Program-made: the position numbers and the translations under genes
Shown here: in pieces, positions 21,983-33,331 of the stretch
Position numbering within the stretch: the first letter of the stretch is position 1
Layout: each line of letters starts with the position of its first letter
Notes under the pieces: generated by a model
Told to the model about the DNA's origin: nothing
The model's input: the letters and a program-made list of their open reading frames with translations, nothing else
Databases searched by the model: none
NCBI GenBank assembly: GCA_000320545.1
Contig: ADNK01001460.1
Coordinates: 1-53,561, forward strand
Direction: 5' to 3'
DNA: 53,561 bases
Source: Bigelowiella natans CCMP2755
Lineage: Eukaryota; Cercozoa; Chlorarachniophyceae

Positions 21983-24900
21983 TTATAAGTCGGCTATTGT
22001 ACTGAGCAGCTTTTTCCAGCCCTCGGTAAACTCATGTCTCCCACTTTTGACACGGAAGCTGCCTATGCGCCGAAGGTGTGACGAGGCCTCCTCCTCATCG
22101 GAAGAGCTGAAGGAAATTGACTTTTTCAGCAGTATTGCCGCGCCTGATGCCTCCTCCGACGGCGAGGCATTCATGGGAGCCGACTGAGGTGACCTCGGGA
22201 GATGTTTTTTCTTCTCCCATGGCATTTTTAAACCGGGTAAATATGCACGCCGCGCCTGGTTGGCGAGCGGGCTCTTTCGGGACAGCCGAGTGTTATACGA
22301 CTCGCCATCACCTCCCCCCCTTCCCTTATTCCGGGTCACCACAACGGATAATAGCTTGTTTGTTCTGGCGGCGTCGGTGGGCTCACTGAGTTTCCCGTGC
22401 TGTTTCTGCTTGTTGTACCTCGGTTCTCCACTTTTCTTCATGTAGCTACTGGTCGCTGCTGCTTCTTCCCTGCTAGCCGCCTGCTGGAACGCATCCAGCG
22501 CGTCCCCCCCCCATCCTTCGTCGCCATGACCGACTACGTTGTTACAACCCCCCCCACTACCACCACCACCACCACCACCACTGCTGCTGCTGCTGCTGCT
22601 GTGATCGATCCCGCTGATGTTGTTGGAGAACGACTTGCTAGATCTATACGGGCCGATCTCTATCGGCTTCGGCGTTCCTGGGTCTTCTGTCGTGACCCAC
22701 GGTACCTTGTTGCCTAAAAGTCTCCTCGATTGGCAGATCACGCAGGCCGCGTCTGTTCCTGTGAAGACAAAAGGGTGCAAAGGACAGACGATCTGGCTCT
22801 TTCGAGACGGCGGGGACCCCTTCCCTTGGTAGAAAGCGCCCTTCTTGTTGGTAGGAGAGAGTGACACGGTCCTGAGTTTGGATTCAAATGAATTCGTCTT
22901 CGACCTCAATAGTGTGGACGGGGGGAGAGGCAGCTGCTTGCTGCTGCTGCTGTTTCGGAGTTGGAGATTGCGAGCCAGGAGCTTGCTGCTGTCATCGCCG
23001 TTGCTGTCGCTATGAAACATGTTCAGCGGCATCGTCCGAAAATACGACCGATTCGGAGCTCTACTGAGCTTCTCTCGCCGCCCTGGAAACAGCTCATCCA
23101 CGCTATCTAATGTCACATACGTCCGCTTGGCCACACCGGTCACTTCAAACTCAACGGACCTTCTGTGGAATCTTGCGTTCGGACGATGTTTACCCTTCTC
23201 GGCGGCGGCAGTGGCATTCAGTGAGTTGGCTATGTTTACTATCCTGGCAAACTGCTGCCGCTGCTGGTGGTGCTGCCTGGCAAGGTCCCTGTCCAGGAGA
23301 AATTCACCACTGCTGGTCCTTTTGCCTGAGCGACATTGCAACGGGGGTGGAGAAATGAAGACGAGTTAGTTTAGCCCGAATGGCTAGCGAGGTGCGTGCA
23401 TGTGTACGTGCGTGCGTGTGTGCTCTTTGTCGTCGTCTCTTGCTGATTAATGCCACCGGAGATTGGTTACCTTTGAGGAGGCATGTGCCCAGCTGCACGA
23501 TCGACAGTTCCCGCCCTAGTCCCGCAAAACCGTCTCCATCACCGTCCAGGTGCTTCTTGGCGAGGTGCCGAATCTCGTCGTCGCTGAGAGAGCTGTGCAC
23601 GAGGGAATGAAACGTCTCGCCTAGGATGGACTTTTCGCGCCCGATGACCAGCATCTTGTCCGCTAGCGCGCGGAAGCGCGTGAGCTTTTTCGTGAGATCG
23701 GGAGTGAGGCTTTTGGTATGTTTGGCATGCTGCCGCTCTTGCATGTCGCTTGATTCTTTCTTCTTGCTTGCAGGCTCCGGCATGTACTTGTAGTTGTCCG
23801 TGGCCGAAGGTTCTTGCCCACATCGTTGCTCGTCCGTTGTTTTCGTATTACTATAGTCGTCCTTCACCTTGCTCTTGCTTTCTACATCTCCGGCGAGATA
23901 GCTGCTTATGCCGCCATGTTCCTGGTTCTGTTGCTGTTTCTGGTACTGAGAATTAGGGCGACTATGTATGCGATTAAGGATCTTGCTCATCGCAGGGGCT
24001 GCTGTTTTCACGACGTAACGCATCACCTGGCGAGGCAAATGCGTTAACGAGAAAGCAAATGCTGCGGGTGGTTAAGCAGCTGCATGTGTCTGTGTACTTG
24101 TGTTGTGCTATCGTTGTTGTTTGCTGTTGTTGCTGTCGTTGCTGTTGTTGTTGTGTGCATGATTGGAGGGTTCAGAACACTTCTTTGGGGAGCACGTGTC
24201 CCCCCCTCGTTTGTGTCATTACCAACATTGAAAGAAAAGCAATGTTGGGAAAAACCGGAACATGGGAATGAGAGAAAGAGAGAGAAAGAGAGAGAGAGGG
24301 ACAAGGAGAGAGGGAGAGAGAGGAAGAGATACTTACCCTGACGGCTCGAGAGAAGGCCTGCGAGCCAGTTTTACCTGCGGTCTTTGCAGCCCCAACGAAA
24401 TTCTGCAGCACCTCTTGCGTGGTCCCAGCAACCTTCTCAGCTCGAGGAGGTTGAGGAAATTTGTCGCCAACGACTGGCTTATAGCTGGACAGGAACCCAC
24501 GGCTCCGAGTGCTCTTGTTCTTGGGGCTCCACTTCCTCCCGCCCTTTCGCTTGTTATCTTCGCTTACTGTCGCATCTTCCCTGCCTTGGGCGTTGCCATC
24601 GTTGCTTTGATTGTTTTGTTTGTTTTGGTTGTTATGGTTGTCATCTTTGAGGGAGAATAGGGTCGAGGAAGAAGGATCTAGGGAATCGGCAGTAGCCTGT
24701 TTGGAGTATGGCTCGTCGCCACCGCAACCGCCACCGCCACCGCCGCCGCCATCATGAGTATCGTCTCCACTGTTCAAGCCATCTTCCCTGGGATCATTAC
24801 CACCCCCGTCCTTCTCTAAATCGTTCCCATCGTCGTCCATATCACTCAGGTCTGATAACGGAAAATGGATGTCTTTGTGTTAAGAGGCTTCAGAGTAGCA

Positions 24901-25073
24901 ATATATGCCATATTCTACATGCTTCCATTTCCTGGTATAAGTGCGTACCTACGGACGTTAGAATCTGAACCTCGTCCACCGCTTTCAACTTCCTGTACAG
25001 ATATCAATGGTTTGTCGTTAAAGCTAATGTACACAGGGGTGATCAAGAGAGGAAGAGCAGGAGAAAGAGAGAG

Positions 25074-25112
<39 letters not shown>

Positions 25113-26628
25113 CTGACCGAACTCCGTCCTCATCGACTTTGGAGATTCGCATGAGCAGCTTCCTCAGAAAAGAGGTATAAGCCTCCGGCGTGATGTCAAG
25201 GGTCCACAAGTCCTATGTTGGAGCGAGTGGGGGGAGATGGGGGGAAAAGGGAGGAAAGTGCGCTTTAATATAAACATTCCCATGTGTCTGATGTCAGGTC
25301 TCCCGCACTGCTCCTATGAAATTCAACCAGCTGCTGATAACCATAGCTATACATACTTCTTCTCCGTCCGAATTATGCGTATCACATTAGCGTTAATTAC
25401 CGCAAGCTCTTTGATGCCGGCGACATACTGCTGCATGGTCAATTTCCCGGACTGGTTGGGACAAAAAATGTAAGAAATATTATTGAAATGGACTCCGGGA
25501 TGTAGATGTATCGGTTATGATTTCAATTCCAAGGGAGAAGAACTATATATCGGTGGTTTTATCATAGTCGAATTATACTGCTACGATATAGTGCCACGTA
25601 TTGCGCGACAAAACTGATACCTTCCCACGGCCCCCACTGTCTCGCACGAAGTCAGTTTGCGCAAGATCCTCCGCCTGAAATAAAGTGTCTAGTTTCAATT
25701 TTCAGTGACAAATGGCCCTACGCTACCGCCCATCTTCTGATTTTTTCCATCAAAGAGATACAGCTAAACCGTAGTTCGGGACTCCTCACCTTTTTCATCT
25801 CAAAGTCTTCTCGAAGCGCCTGAAGATAGTTTACGAGTGTTGTATGGGGGCTTACTCCGTTGTGAAAGAGAGTGGTTTCAGCAGTCATAGGTGGGAATAT
25901 CGTTGGTGTGCAGGAGCTCTCAGATATACCTTGTTCATGCGAATATGCGCATCCGAATATTGCTGCAGAGACATTCGATCATCGTCTTCCGAGCCCTCAC
26001 CAGAAGACTGAAAGTACATGCACGTGGTCATTTCAGCAGCAGTTTACAATGCTATACTACACCACAAAAGCGTCTTCATTCATAGACTCTCTGCTACCAG
26101 CGCGAAGACTTCTTATGAAGATAGGTGAAGGTTGGTTTCACCTTTACGACTCTCCAAAACATTCTTGCGACATCCGTAACGGATTGGTGGGTCTTGCACG
26201 AAGCACGGCAGTGGGCCTTGTCAGGCAGGTCGAACATCTGCGCACGGTAGTCAAGTATGGTATACGTATCATATGTTACACAAGAAAATTGGAACTGCAA
26301 CATGCACTGCATTTGTTATCATCACTCGCAGACTCTGCAAGGGGAAGAACAACTACATTGATAACAGCAGCAACAAAAACACAAACCTCGTCGCCCTGCT
26401 CATAGTATGGGATAAGCGGTCTTAAAATCTCGAACGCAAAGAGCAACTCCTACGATACAGACGTTTGCCTCTTTAGTTTTATATTCAAACTCGAGTAAAG
26501 ATGTAGCTACCCGCCTGACGGCCCTCTCAATATCCTCGAGCTGCCGCAGGGCGCGAGGAAGATCGAGCTCGTTCGACAAGGGATCCATTTCCATCCCCTT
26601 CACGACCAACAAGCGATCGAACCGATTT
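21983..26628 (-). CDS. Unidentified large protein with EF-hand-like loop and Cys/His cluster
   Basis: Function not recognised. Ten minus-strand exons, mostly agreeing in phase: 26511-26628, 26387-26449, 25800 to about 25910 (start unsure), 25621-25674, 25401-25451, 25123-25212, 24953-24992, 24337-24851, 23471-24026 and 21983-23325, about 980 residues. A first exon near 26905 (MPSLSMPPRTRESL...) may supply the start but is not joined. The N-terminal part is folded and leucine-rich (LPRALRQLEDIERAVRR, ELLFAFEILRPLIPYYEQ). The middle is acidic then basic and low-complexity (Gly, Asn, Asp, Lys). An EF-hand-like loop DGDGDGFAGLGRE lies at about 23530-23570. The C-terminal 447 residues are Ser/Arg/Lys-rich with one CPLH...CVIC cluster that could bind zinc. 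Hydrophobic membrane segments are not evident. The mix suggests an intracellular, possibly regulated scaffold; that is a guess. Confidence 0.65.
25054..25112. repeat. (GA)n-rich tract
   Basis: GA repeat with AAAG interruptions, directly beside the exon 25123-25212 donor on the minus strand. Another similar tract lies at about 24270-24330 in the intron after exon 24337-24851. Confidence 0.9.
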
Positions 26629-27037
26629 CTACACACGTGGTTGGAGGAGGGGTTGGGGGAGGGTTCGCCAGCCTCATTCGGAAGGAAATGAAGATGCCTT
26701 TCAGTTACATAAAAGAGGGAGAAGCAGTATCAATAACACAATAGAATTTTCATCTGCGACAACACCCAGAAGTTGTCGCGCTTGGAAATACCATACTGAC
26801 ACAATGATCAGGCCTGGAATCCACGCGAATAGGATGTCTTCCCGATAAAATCTAATCGAGCATAGTGACTCGCGCGTTCTCGGTGGCATGGACAGCGAGG
26901 GCACTTTGGTGGGATCTCAAAAATTAGGATAGTGTGCCCATGAAAAATGGTCTAATATGCAAATCTTGATACTCACCTGGACCTTAGGGCTTCTCCCATC
27001 CGCTCAGCTCAGCTCAGCTCACACCGTTGCTTTCACG

Positions 27038-27715
27038 ATGGAGGGGGGAGGGGCTGAGACTAATGCTCCTGGGGCCATTGAAAATGAGGAGGATCCTAAT
27101 TTCTCAGCAGGAGGGGAGATGCTCAATTCCATGAAGGATCTCTTGGATGACAAAAGTGTGAACGTGCCCCCCATGGAGCACTTCATGCTGAAGGAGAAAT
27201 ACCTCAAGCTGCGCGAGGTCTTCGTTCGCATGATGCTGTGTGCGGTTGTTTCCATGAACGTATTGCGTTCGCACCAAAGCTGTTTGTATCGATGGCCGGA
27301 TCGATTGAATAATGGTGGCGCTTCCCTCCAAGCCAATGTTGAACTCACACTCACTGTTGCTGCAAACAATCCATGTCAGAAATACGTGAAGCTTCAAGCG
27401 CAACTGGGAACCGTCGGTGAGCTCCGGGCAGGTAGACGCCGCCCTTGCGATGCTTATCTGAATTTTACCTTTCTTTTAGTCATCAGAAGCTGTCGTTTGT
27501 TGTTGTTTTCGGAGCACTAACATGGCACTTCATGAACCTTCATCTTCTTCTATCTCCATTAGAGCTTAAAGTAAAGGATTTGAGGATACAAGAGCTCGAA
27601 GGACGGGTGACCGAGCTAGAAAACCTGCTTCGTAGGCGCGACCGGGAACTACAAGGCAAGGCGCATGCATGGAGAAGACACATGCGCAAAAGCAGCATCT
27701 CAGAGCGGATACACA

Positions 27716-27794
<79 letters not shown>

Positions 27795-27804
27795 GCAGCT
27801 TTAG
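27038..27804 (+). CDS. Small coiled-coil protein
   Basis: Three exons agree in phase: 27038-27217, 27380-27416 and 27563 to 27804 at most. The start ATG follows a TTTCACG context. The protein begins acidic (MEGGGAETNAPGAIENEED) and then forms a continuous heptad-like coiled coil: EKYLKLREKYVKLQAQL, then LKVKDLRIQELEGRVTELEN and LLRRRDRELQ. About 130-150 residues. The end is uncertain because the frame runs into (CA)n(GA)n after about 27708; a missed 3' intron is likely. It starts about 130 bp from the possible first exon of the minus-strand gene at 26905, so the two may share a divergent promoter. The family is not recognised; coiled-coil cytoskeletal or basal-body proteins are possible. Confidence 0.55.
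27708..27793. repeat. (CA)n followed by (GA)n
   Basis: Compound dinucleotide tract at the 3' end of the coiled-coil gene. It makes HTHT/RERE open frames that are unlikely to be translated. Confidence 0.95.
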
Positions 27805-28568
27805 ACGCTAACGAAGTATGACGCTATGCTGGAAACGAATGTGTTACAAAAAAACTCATACGCTACACATTATTGCCTATGTATGGCATGTGTGCGCGAG
27901 GCCATATTTGTGTGTGTGTCTGTCTGCGTGCTATATGTGTGTGCATACGCCGCGTACCATTGCTTAACACGTCGCATGCTATGATACGTACAAGACCATC
28001 ACACAACGCTGTATGCATGTAGACACATATGTAGGCAGATGTGTCATTCATCAATGACATGACAGATACGTGAAGTAATGCATGAACGATGTATGCCCTA
28101 CTACATGAATTTTTGAAACTCAAACTTGCTTCGTCGAAGTATTTTGAAATGGCGCGGCCTGATGATGTCCGACCAGAGATGATGTCCGTTGATCAACGTG
28201 CGAATCCAGGATCGGGCCTTCACTGTACTTGGCACCAGTGTTGATCCGTTGTTTCCGATCTTCCCAGCAAATCGCAGTGAGCAGCTTTTGTGTGGGGGAT
28301 CCCGGCTGGCCACTGGAGATCAGATTGGGGAAGGTTGGGAACCCCGGCTGATGCTGCGGCCGTTGAAGTAATTCGCATCTCCCCGCGTCTCGTAGCGTGT
28401 CTAGGGCTCATTGTCGCTATTTCTAGGGTACAGACATATTACCCTCTTTCCTACTGTGTCACAACCGATCGTTCGGATTATTTCCCCAAGTGTTGCTAAG
28501 ATTTATCCACCACAGCCGATAAACAGATTTCATCTTTTGCTGCATCATGAAGTTCCATTTTTGACACA
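27805..28568. other. Intergenic, no gene supported
   Basis: Contains GT/TG-rich sequence at about 27905-27960 and short open frames without splice or motif support. The word GATGATGTCCG occurs at about 28161 and, as AGATGATGTCCG, about 19 bases later. Confidence 0.5.
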
Positions 28569-29180
28569 TCATCTGCGACGCCCTCGCCTTCTACTTCTTC
28601 GACCTCCACCACCGGATTTTTTTTTAGATTTCTTTTGTACAGCGAGCGTAACCTTATCAATGCAATGCTCGAAGACAAACTTGCTTCCTTTCTTCACGGT
28701 GGCTTGCAAGATCGAGAGGACGACGACCTTCCCATCGTTGTCTTCTACCTCTTTCCGTTCATCATCACTGTCCTGTGGCCCATAAAGCTCTTGGTACTTC
28801 TCCACTGCCTCATCGTGGTTCTTAGCGCCTTCAATGTAGTCGAGAACGACCTTCTCACCATCCTCATCGACGGTGACAAACTCGTTGACAGTCTCCATCA
28901 TGTTCTCATCCATATCAGTGTTTAGACTCGTCACAATGAGGTCGTATTTGTGGACCTCAGGTACCTCGATCCTATCTTTGCCGGGACAGATTAACGAGTA
29001 TTTCTTGTCCGTTAGCATGTCCTGAGCCGTGAAGTTGCACTTCACTGCTCCGTGCTTGCCCGGTGCGGAGGAGTCCACCTTCTTGCACACGCACGGACGA
29101 CCTTTTACCATGAACTTTGCTCGAAGTCTGACACGGGTCGCCTCGATTCGATCCAGCCCTTCCAAGTGTTGTCTTTCCAT
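28569..29180 (-). CDS. eIF5A-like translation factor, divergent and intronless
   Basis: Related to eukaryotic initiation factor 5A, which promotes elongation and termination on the ribosome after hypusine modification of one lysine. From the Met at 29180 the frame gives 203 residues against about 155 for the family. Residues about 24-60 carry the signature: KGRPC, then SSAPGKHGAVKCNFTAQD, with the hypusine-site Lys at about residue 42 inside the conserved GKHG. A second beta-rich part follows (VDEDGEKVVLDYI, DGKVVVLSIL), with an acidic insertion (DSDDERKEVEDNDG) and a strongly basic tail (KKSKKKS then RRSRRRGRRR) not found in ordinary eIF5A. The normal acidic N-terminal arm is replaced by a basic helix-like one. 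An in-frame Met at 29288 would add 36 residues containing a 27-bp duplication; I prefer 29180. It could be a specialised paralogue. Confidence 0.75.
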   Translation of the reverse strand: MERQHLEGLDRIEATRVRLRAKFMVKGRPCVCKKVDSSAPGKHGAVKCNFTAQDMLTDKKYSLICPGKDRIEVPEVHKYDLIVTSLNTDMDENMMETVNEFVTVDEDGEKVVLDYIEGAKNHDEAVEKYQELYGPQDSDDERKEVEDNDGKVVVLSILQATVKKGSKFVFEHCIDKVTLAVQKKSKKKSGGGGRRSRRRGRRR

Positions 29181-30099
29181 TGCTGCTAATGAGTTCTGTA
29201 CGCAATGGTGTTCAAATGAGTTCTGTACGACCCAAAATGCCTCTGCCCGATTTAGAAGACCGGGCGCAGAGAGCGAAAATGGCATCACCGCTCATCATTA
29301 ATGAATAACAGGCCGTTTTTGATAAAATGCAGGAGTGTGACATGCGTTTCATCAGAATTTCCCCGCCTCCGAAAAGGCCTTTATAGAGTGTTCCGTCAAC
29401 GACCGATCCGTTGGCCGAAATCTCATGCATTTCTTCAAGTGCTCCAATCCAACGGAAGTTTCCCCGTTCCTGCCCAGAGAGTTCCAACCACTTCTTTCAT
29501 TGTTCTCTGCATCTTCTGGGTACTCGTCTACGTCTACAAAATACAACTAATTTCCTTTCTGCGACAAGGGCATTAGGAGGGATATCTGAGCGTTGACAAA
29601 AATATATAACATTGAAAGTCCATGGGCTTATCTAGTGTGCGACAACCAATATTTTCCCTGTGTGACGCCGTTTTAGGAGACCTTAGAAACGCGTGGGTCA
29701 GATCTGCCAAATCGTTGCATTTATGAGGATGTTTGGAAGGCCTTTTTTTCCATATTTGAACATGGTATCTTTTTTTAGTGCAATAACATAGTCCATTTTG
29801 CGATTTTGGTGCATCATTGCGCACCTCTATATCTGATTTAGTCTGAAATACGAAACTGAACAAACGTTTCAGGGTGGGTTCAACGTCGTTTCCCCCCCCT
29901 TCTACACCCACTCTATTGTTCGCCTTGTGAATGCCAGATGACATTATTGTAACAACTTTTTAATTCGGAAACGAAGGAAGAAACTCTGTATCGTTTTTAT
30001 TCTTTTAACCCAAGTTGAGTCTCCACTTTCGATTGGGATGCAGTCTTCGGGTTAAGATGCAGTTGTTTATATATTGTTTTTGGTGGAATTAGACGAGCA
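29181..30099. other. Intergenic, no gene supported
   Basis: Upstream of both the eIF5A-like gene (-) and RIB43A (+), so it should hold both promoters; no clear TATA box is picked out. A 15-bp word, AATGAGTTCTGTACG, is repeated at 29188 and 29215. Open frames such as 29352-29546 (-) have no recognisable motif. Confidence 0.5.
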
Positions 30100-32146
30100 A
30101 TGTACAAAACTAGACCGGAGCTGAACGCCCAGGATCGCGAGAAATTGCGCGTCGAGCGCTTAAAGGCGAGAAATGAAGATCGAGCAAAGAGGCTTCTGAA
30201 TGCGAAGCTACGAATCTATGGGGTAGAGAAGCTTATTTTATTTCTAGGAAGAATAGGAGATGGAGAGGCATAGCGGAACGAAATTAAAATCGATGTTGTA
30301 TACAAAATTATACAAATATTAACGAAATACCATCGTGTAGTAAAGATCAGAACAACTCCCATTTTTACAGAGGGACAATGAAGCTCTGCGGGAGCAGATG
30401 TACGAAAAAGCTCAACAAAAGCGTATGGAACGGGATCGTGATCTTGCTCTCGGTAGCTTCCCTTAACTAATTTTTAAATGAGAAGAGATTAACATCGGAA
30501 GAATAATTTGTGAGAATACTTTTATGCGCCCGATATGCTAGATGCTAAGAGGGTTGAAGAGGCAAAGACTCTCGCAGTCCTGGAGAAAGAGCAGAAGGAC
30601 CAGCGCAAAATGGATGCATACCAGGTGTTGCTAACTAGTGTTAAAATTTTCCAGTTTCTGGTCTTTATTGGAAAAACGGGCCTAAAATACAACACCGGAC
30701 GCACCCAATATGCACGCACGCACAGAAACACACAAACACACACACACACACACACACATGAATTTCCTACTACTTTTTTGCAGCTTGCCGCCTTTCACCG
30801 AGAGCAGAAGAAACTCAAGGAAATGCGTGACGCTGAGGAAAGAGACTTTATCCGTGGTGATGGGGGCCCTGCTGTCCGTAACCAAGACACTCTTTTCCTC
30901 CAATTTCATGGAGAAGACATGGGCAAGAACGACCGTGTTAAGATGCAAAGGGAACAACAAAAACAATGGATCATTCAGCAAATGATGGAAAAAGAGCAAG
31001 GTATGAACAAGGGCATGTCACCACAAAAACACCGAGTTACAAGCATATCGACCGGGATAAAAGAAATGTTGATGAACACAAACACATCGGATCTTGCTCT
31101 ACACAATTTCTATTCTTGAAATCATCACGATTATAATTTCACTACAGCAAGGAAAAATGAGACTGAAATGGACAAACGTTACGAGACTTTCACGGGCGCT
31201 GTTGGTGGTATTTGCGAGGAAGCTGAGCGCGATAAGAGCCATGATAAGGTTCAGCGAGCGATCGAGTGCCAGGAGTACAATAGGAAGCTCGCACTTGCCA
31301 AAAAAGCCAAGATGAGGCAACGAAAATATGAGGATGAGAAACTAGCTGAAGCTCAGAAAGAATCTATATCCAAGTCAGACACTTAATGAAACTCACACGC
31401 GTCTTTAGAAAGAAAGAAGATATTTGTGTAAAATATGGCACAGTATTTTGTTGAGAAAGCATTTTTATCGATCTTTTCTTACTTCTATTTTATTCCATCA
31501 GCTCCAAGCTATTGAAAGAGGATCTAAGTGACACATACATGACGGGCAATCCGAATCGCCGCGTTCCTTACAACTTTAAGGGCTTCTCTCCTGAAGAGAA
31601 GCAGAGGATACTCGATCAACAGATGCGTCAGATTAAAGAGAAGGAGGAGCGGGCGAACAAGCAACTAGAAGAAAAATTCGAGTATGATAGGCAGCAGGAG
31701 ATGTACAGGCGGCAGCTCGTGCTCCTCGAAAGAGAAAAGTAATAATTTGATTAAGAAATATTGTTTTAACTTCATAATAGTAGAATAGAAGTCCTTTGAA
31801 TATAACTCTCTCTCTCTCTCTCTCTCTCTCTTCCTTTCTCTCTCCCTCTCCCTTCATTAGCCGCAACATGCACATACACATGTGCACACGAAAACTTTGT
31901 TTTGTAACATCCTGACTATTTTTTGCGTTATCTCTGGAAATTGTGCTAACCTCAAATATCTCAATGTTCCTCAGGATAGCGGAACAGCAAAAAGAGGCCC
32001 AGAGACTTGCGGCATTCCACCAATCACAGAAACTAGAGAGGAACATCCAAAAGCGCAATCTTACACAGGAGGTGTACCAAAATGCTGTTTCCCCGGATTT
32101 CTACAATAGATTCGCCGAAATCAACGTACAGAATCAAAGGCCATGA
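30100..32146 (+). CDS. RIB43A-like flagellar doublet microtubule protein
   Basis: RIB43A (RIBC1/RIBC2 in animals) is a coiled-coil filament protein lying inside axonemal doublet microtubules. Seven exons agree in phase: 30100-30222, 30371-30452, 30542-30624, 30784-31000, 31148-31373, 31502-31738 and 31975-32146 (stop TGA), giving 379 residues, the normal family length. Order of landmarks: N-terminal MYKTRPELNAQDREKLRVER; charged coiled coil; the conserved block FLQFHGEDMGKNDRVKMQRE; QQKQWIIQQMMEKE; RVPYNFKGFSPEEKQRIL; and the C-terminal QEVYQNAVSPDFYNRF motif. The fifth exon uses a weaker GTCAGA donor, inferred from phase. Presence implies that the organism builds a motile flagellum at some stage. 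Family identity is strong from the ordered motifs. Confidence 0.92.
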
Positions 32147-33331
32147 AGACACTCATTCAGCAAAGCAGAGAGTACATCCCGCATCCATTGTGCCAAATTG
32201 CCATCATCTAGGTTTGAATAATGCAAATTACACTATTTATCATTGCGCACAAATGTGATTACGCACGAGGAATAAACTAACAAGTAACAGGATGAAAAAA
32301 TATTTGACCCCGCTGCCTGTAGCACATGCATGCGTGTACGCTTCGATTTCCTATTGTGCCCGCCGCCATGCTAGCATTATGAGCGACCCTGACAGCGATG
32401 CACAATTAAGATGTGACATGCACCAATGTGATCTAGCGATGCACAATGTGCAAGGCACACTTTGTGCGTGCGTGCGTGCACGACAGTCATCACAGCATGA
32501 ACACACCTTCTACATGCACACAGACTAGCAGATTGGCATGTGCGCGATGCAGATGCTTTCTTTCTCAAGAGCATGCGCTTCTCATTAGTCTCCGCTAGTC
32601 CGCTATTACGCTGACCCGGCCCCTCCACCCTTCATTCAGTCAAAGGGAACGTCTCTTGTTAGTTTTCAACCAAAGTGCTCGCCATCGGTTGATTTTTCTT
32701 TCTCTCCTCGTGCGTTCGTTCGCAAACATCGATGCGCACTCCCAGGCATGTCTAGATGTGTGCTGATTGATGATGTGCGTGCGCAGTGCGCAGGGCATTG
32801 CTTGCACACGCCGGTTGCATGAAGCATGCATGGCTGCATGCAACTTGCTTTGCTCACGAGACGTTGCGACTGACAGCGTCATTGTGCTCTAGTGCTGTTT
32901 TCATTGACGCCATATGTTGCGTAGCATCTCAGCATCCCACATTGTGCTACAGCGAAAACGTGTACAAAACACGAACAAACCCATCACTACGTACATGCCC
33001 TGTGCGAATTGGGACTATAATCCAATCATGGACGTAGAGAAGGTCGTTTCTGGAAGCAACCAACACGGCCGTGAAAACTTCTGTTCACATTGTGTGGTGG
33101 AAGGGAAATTTGTGACTAATCATTGACCCAGCACGTGATACATGTAAATTGGTATAACCATAATTGTGGTAGGAATCTCGCCTTTCCCACTGCTTTTTTT
33201 TTCATCCTGCAGCCGTTTCTTACGAATCTTTAATTGGTCAAGGACCTGTAGTTTGTTACATTAAGTAAAATTTAAATCTCAATCGACGCAGCTACAGGTT
33301 TGACATGATAGTTCTGCTCCTTTCCAAATAC
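32147..33331. other. Intergenic, rich in GCATG/TGCGTG words
   Basis: From about 32320 to 32960 many GCATGC, TGCATG and GTGCGTGC words occur, similar in flavour to 37.4-38.0 kb. No coding frame has support. A possible poly(A) signal for RIB43A lies at 32271. Confidence 0.5.
32271..32276 (+). terminator. Possible poly(A) signal AATAAA
   Basis: AATAAA 125 bases after the RIB43A stop codon. Confidence 0.35.
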
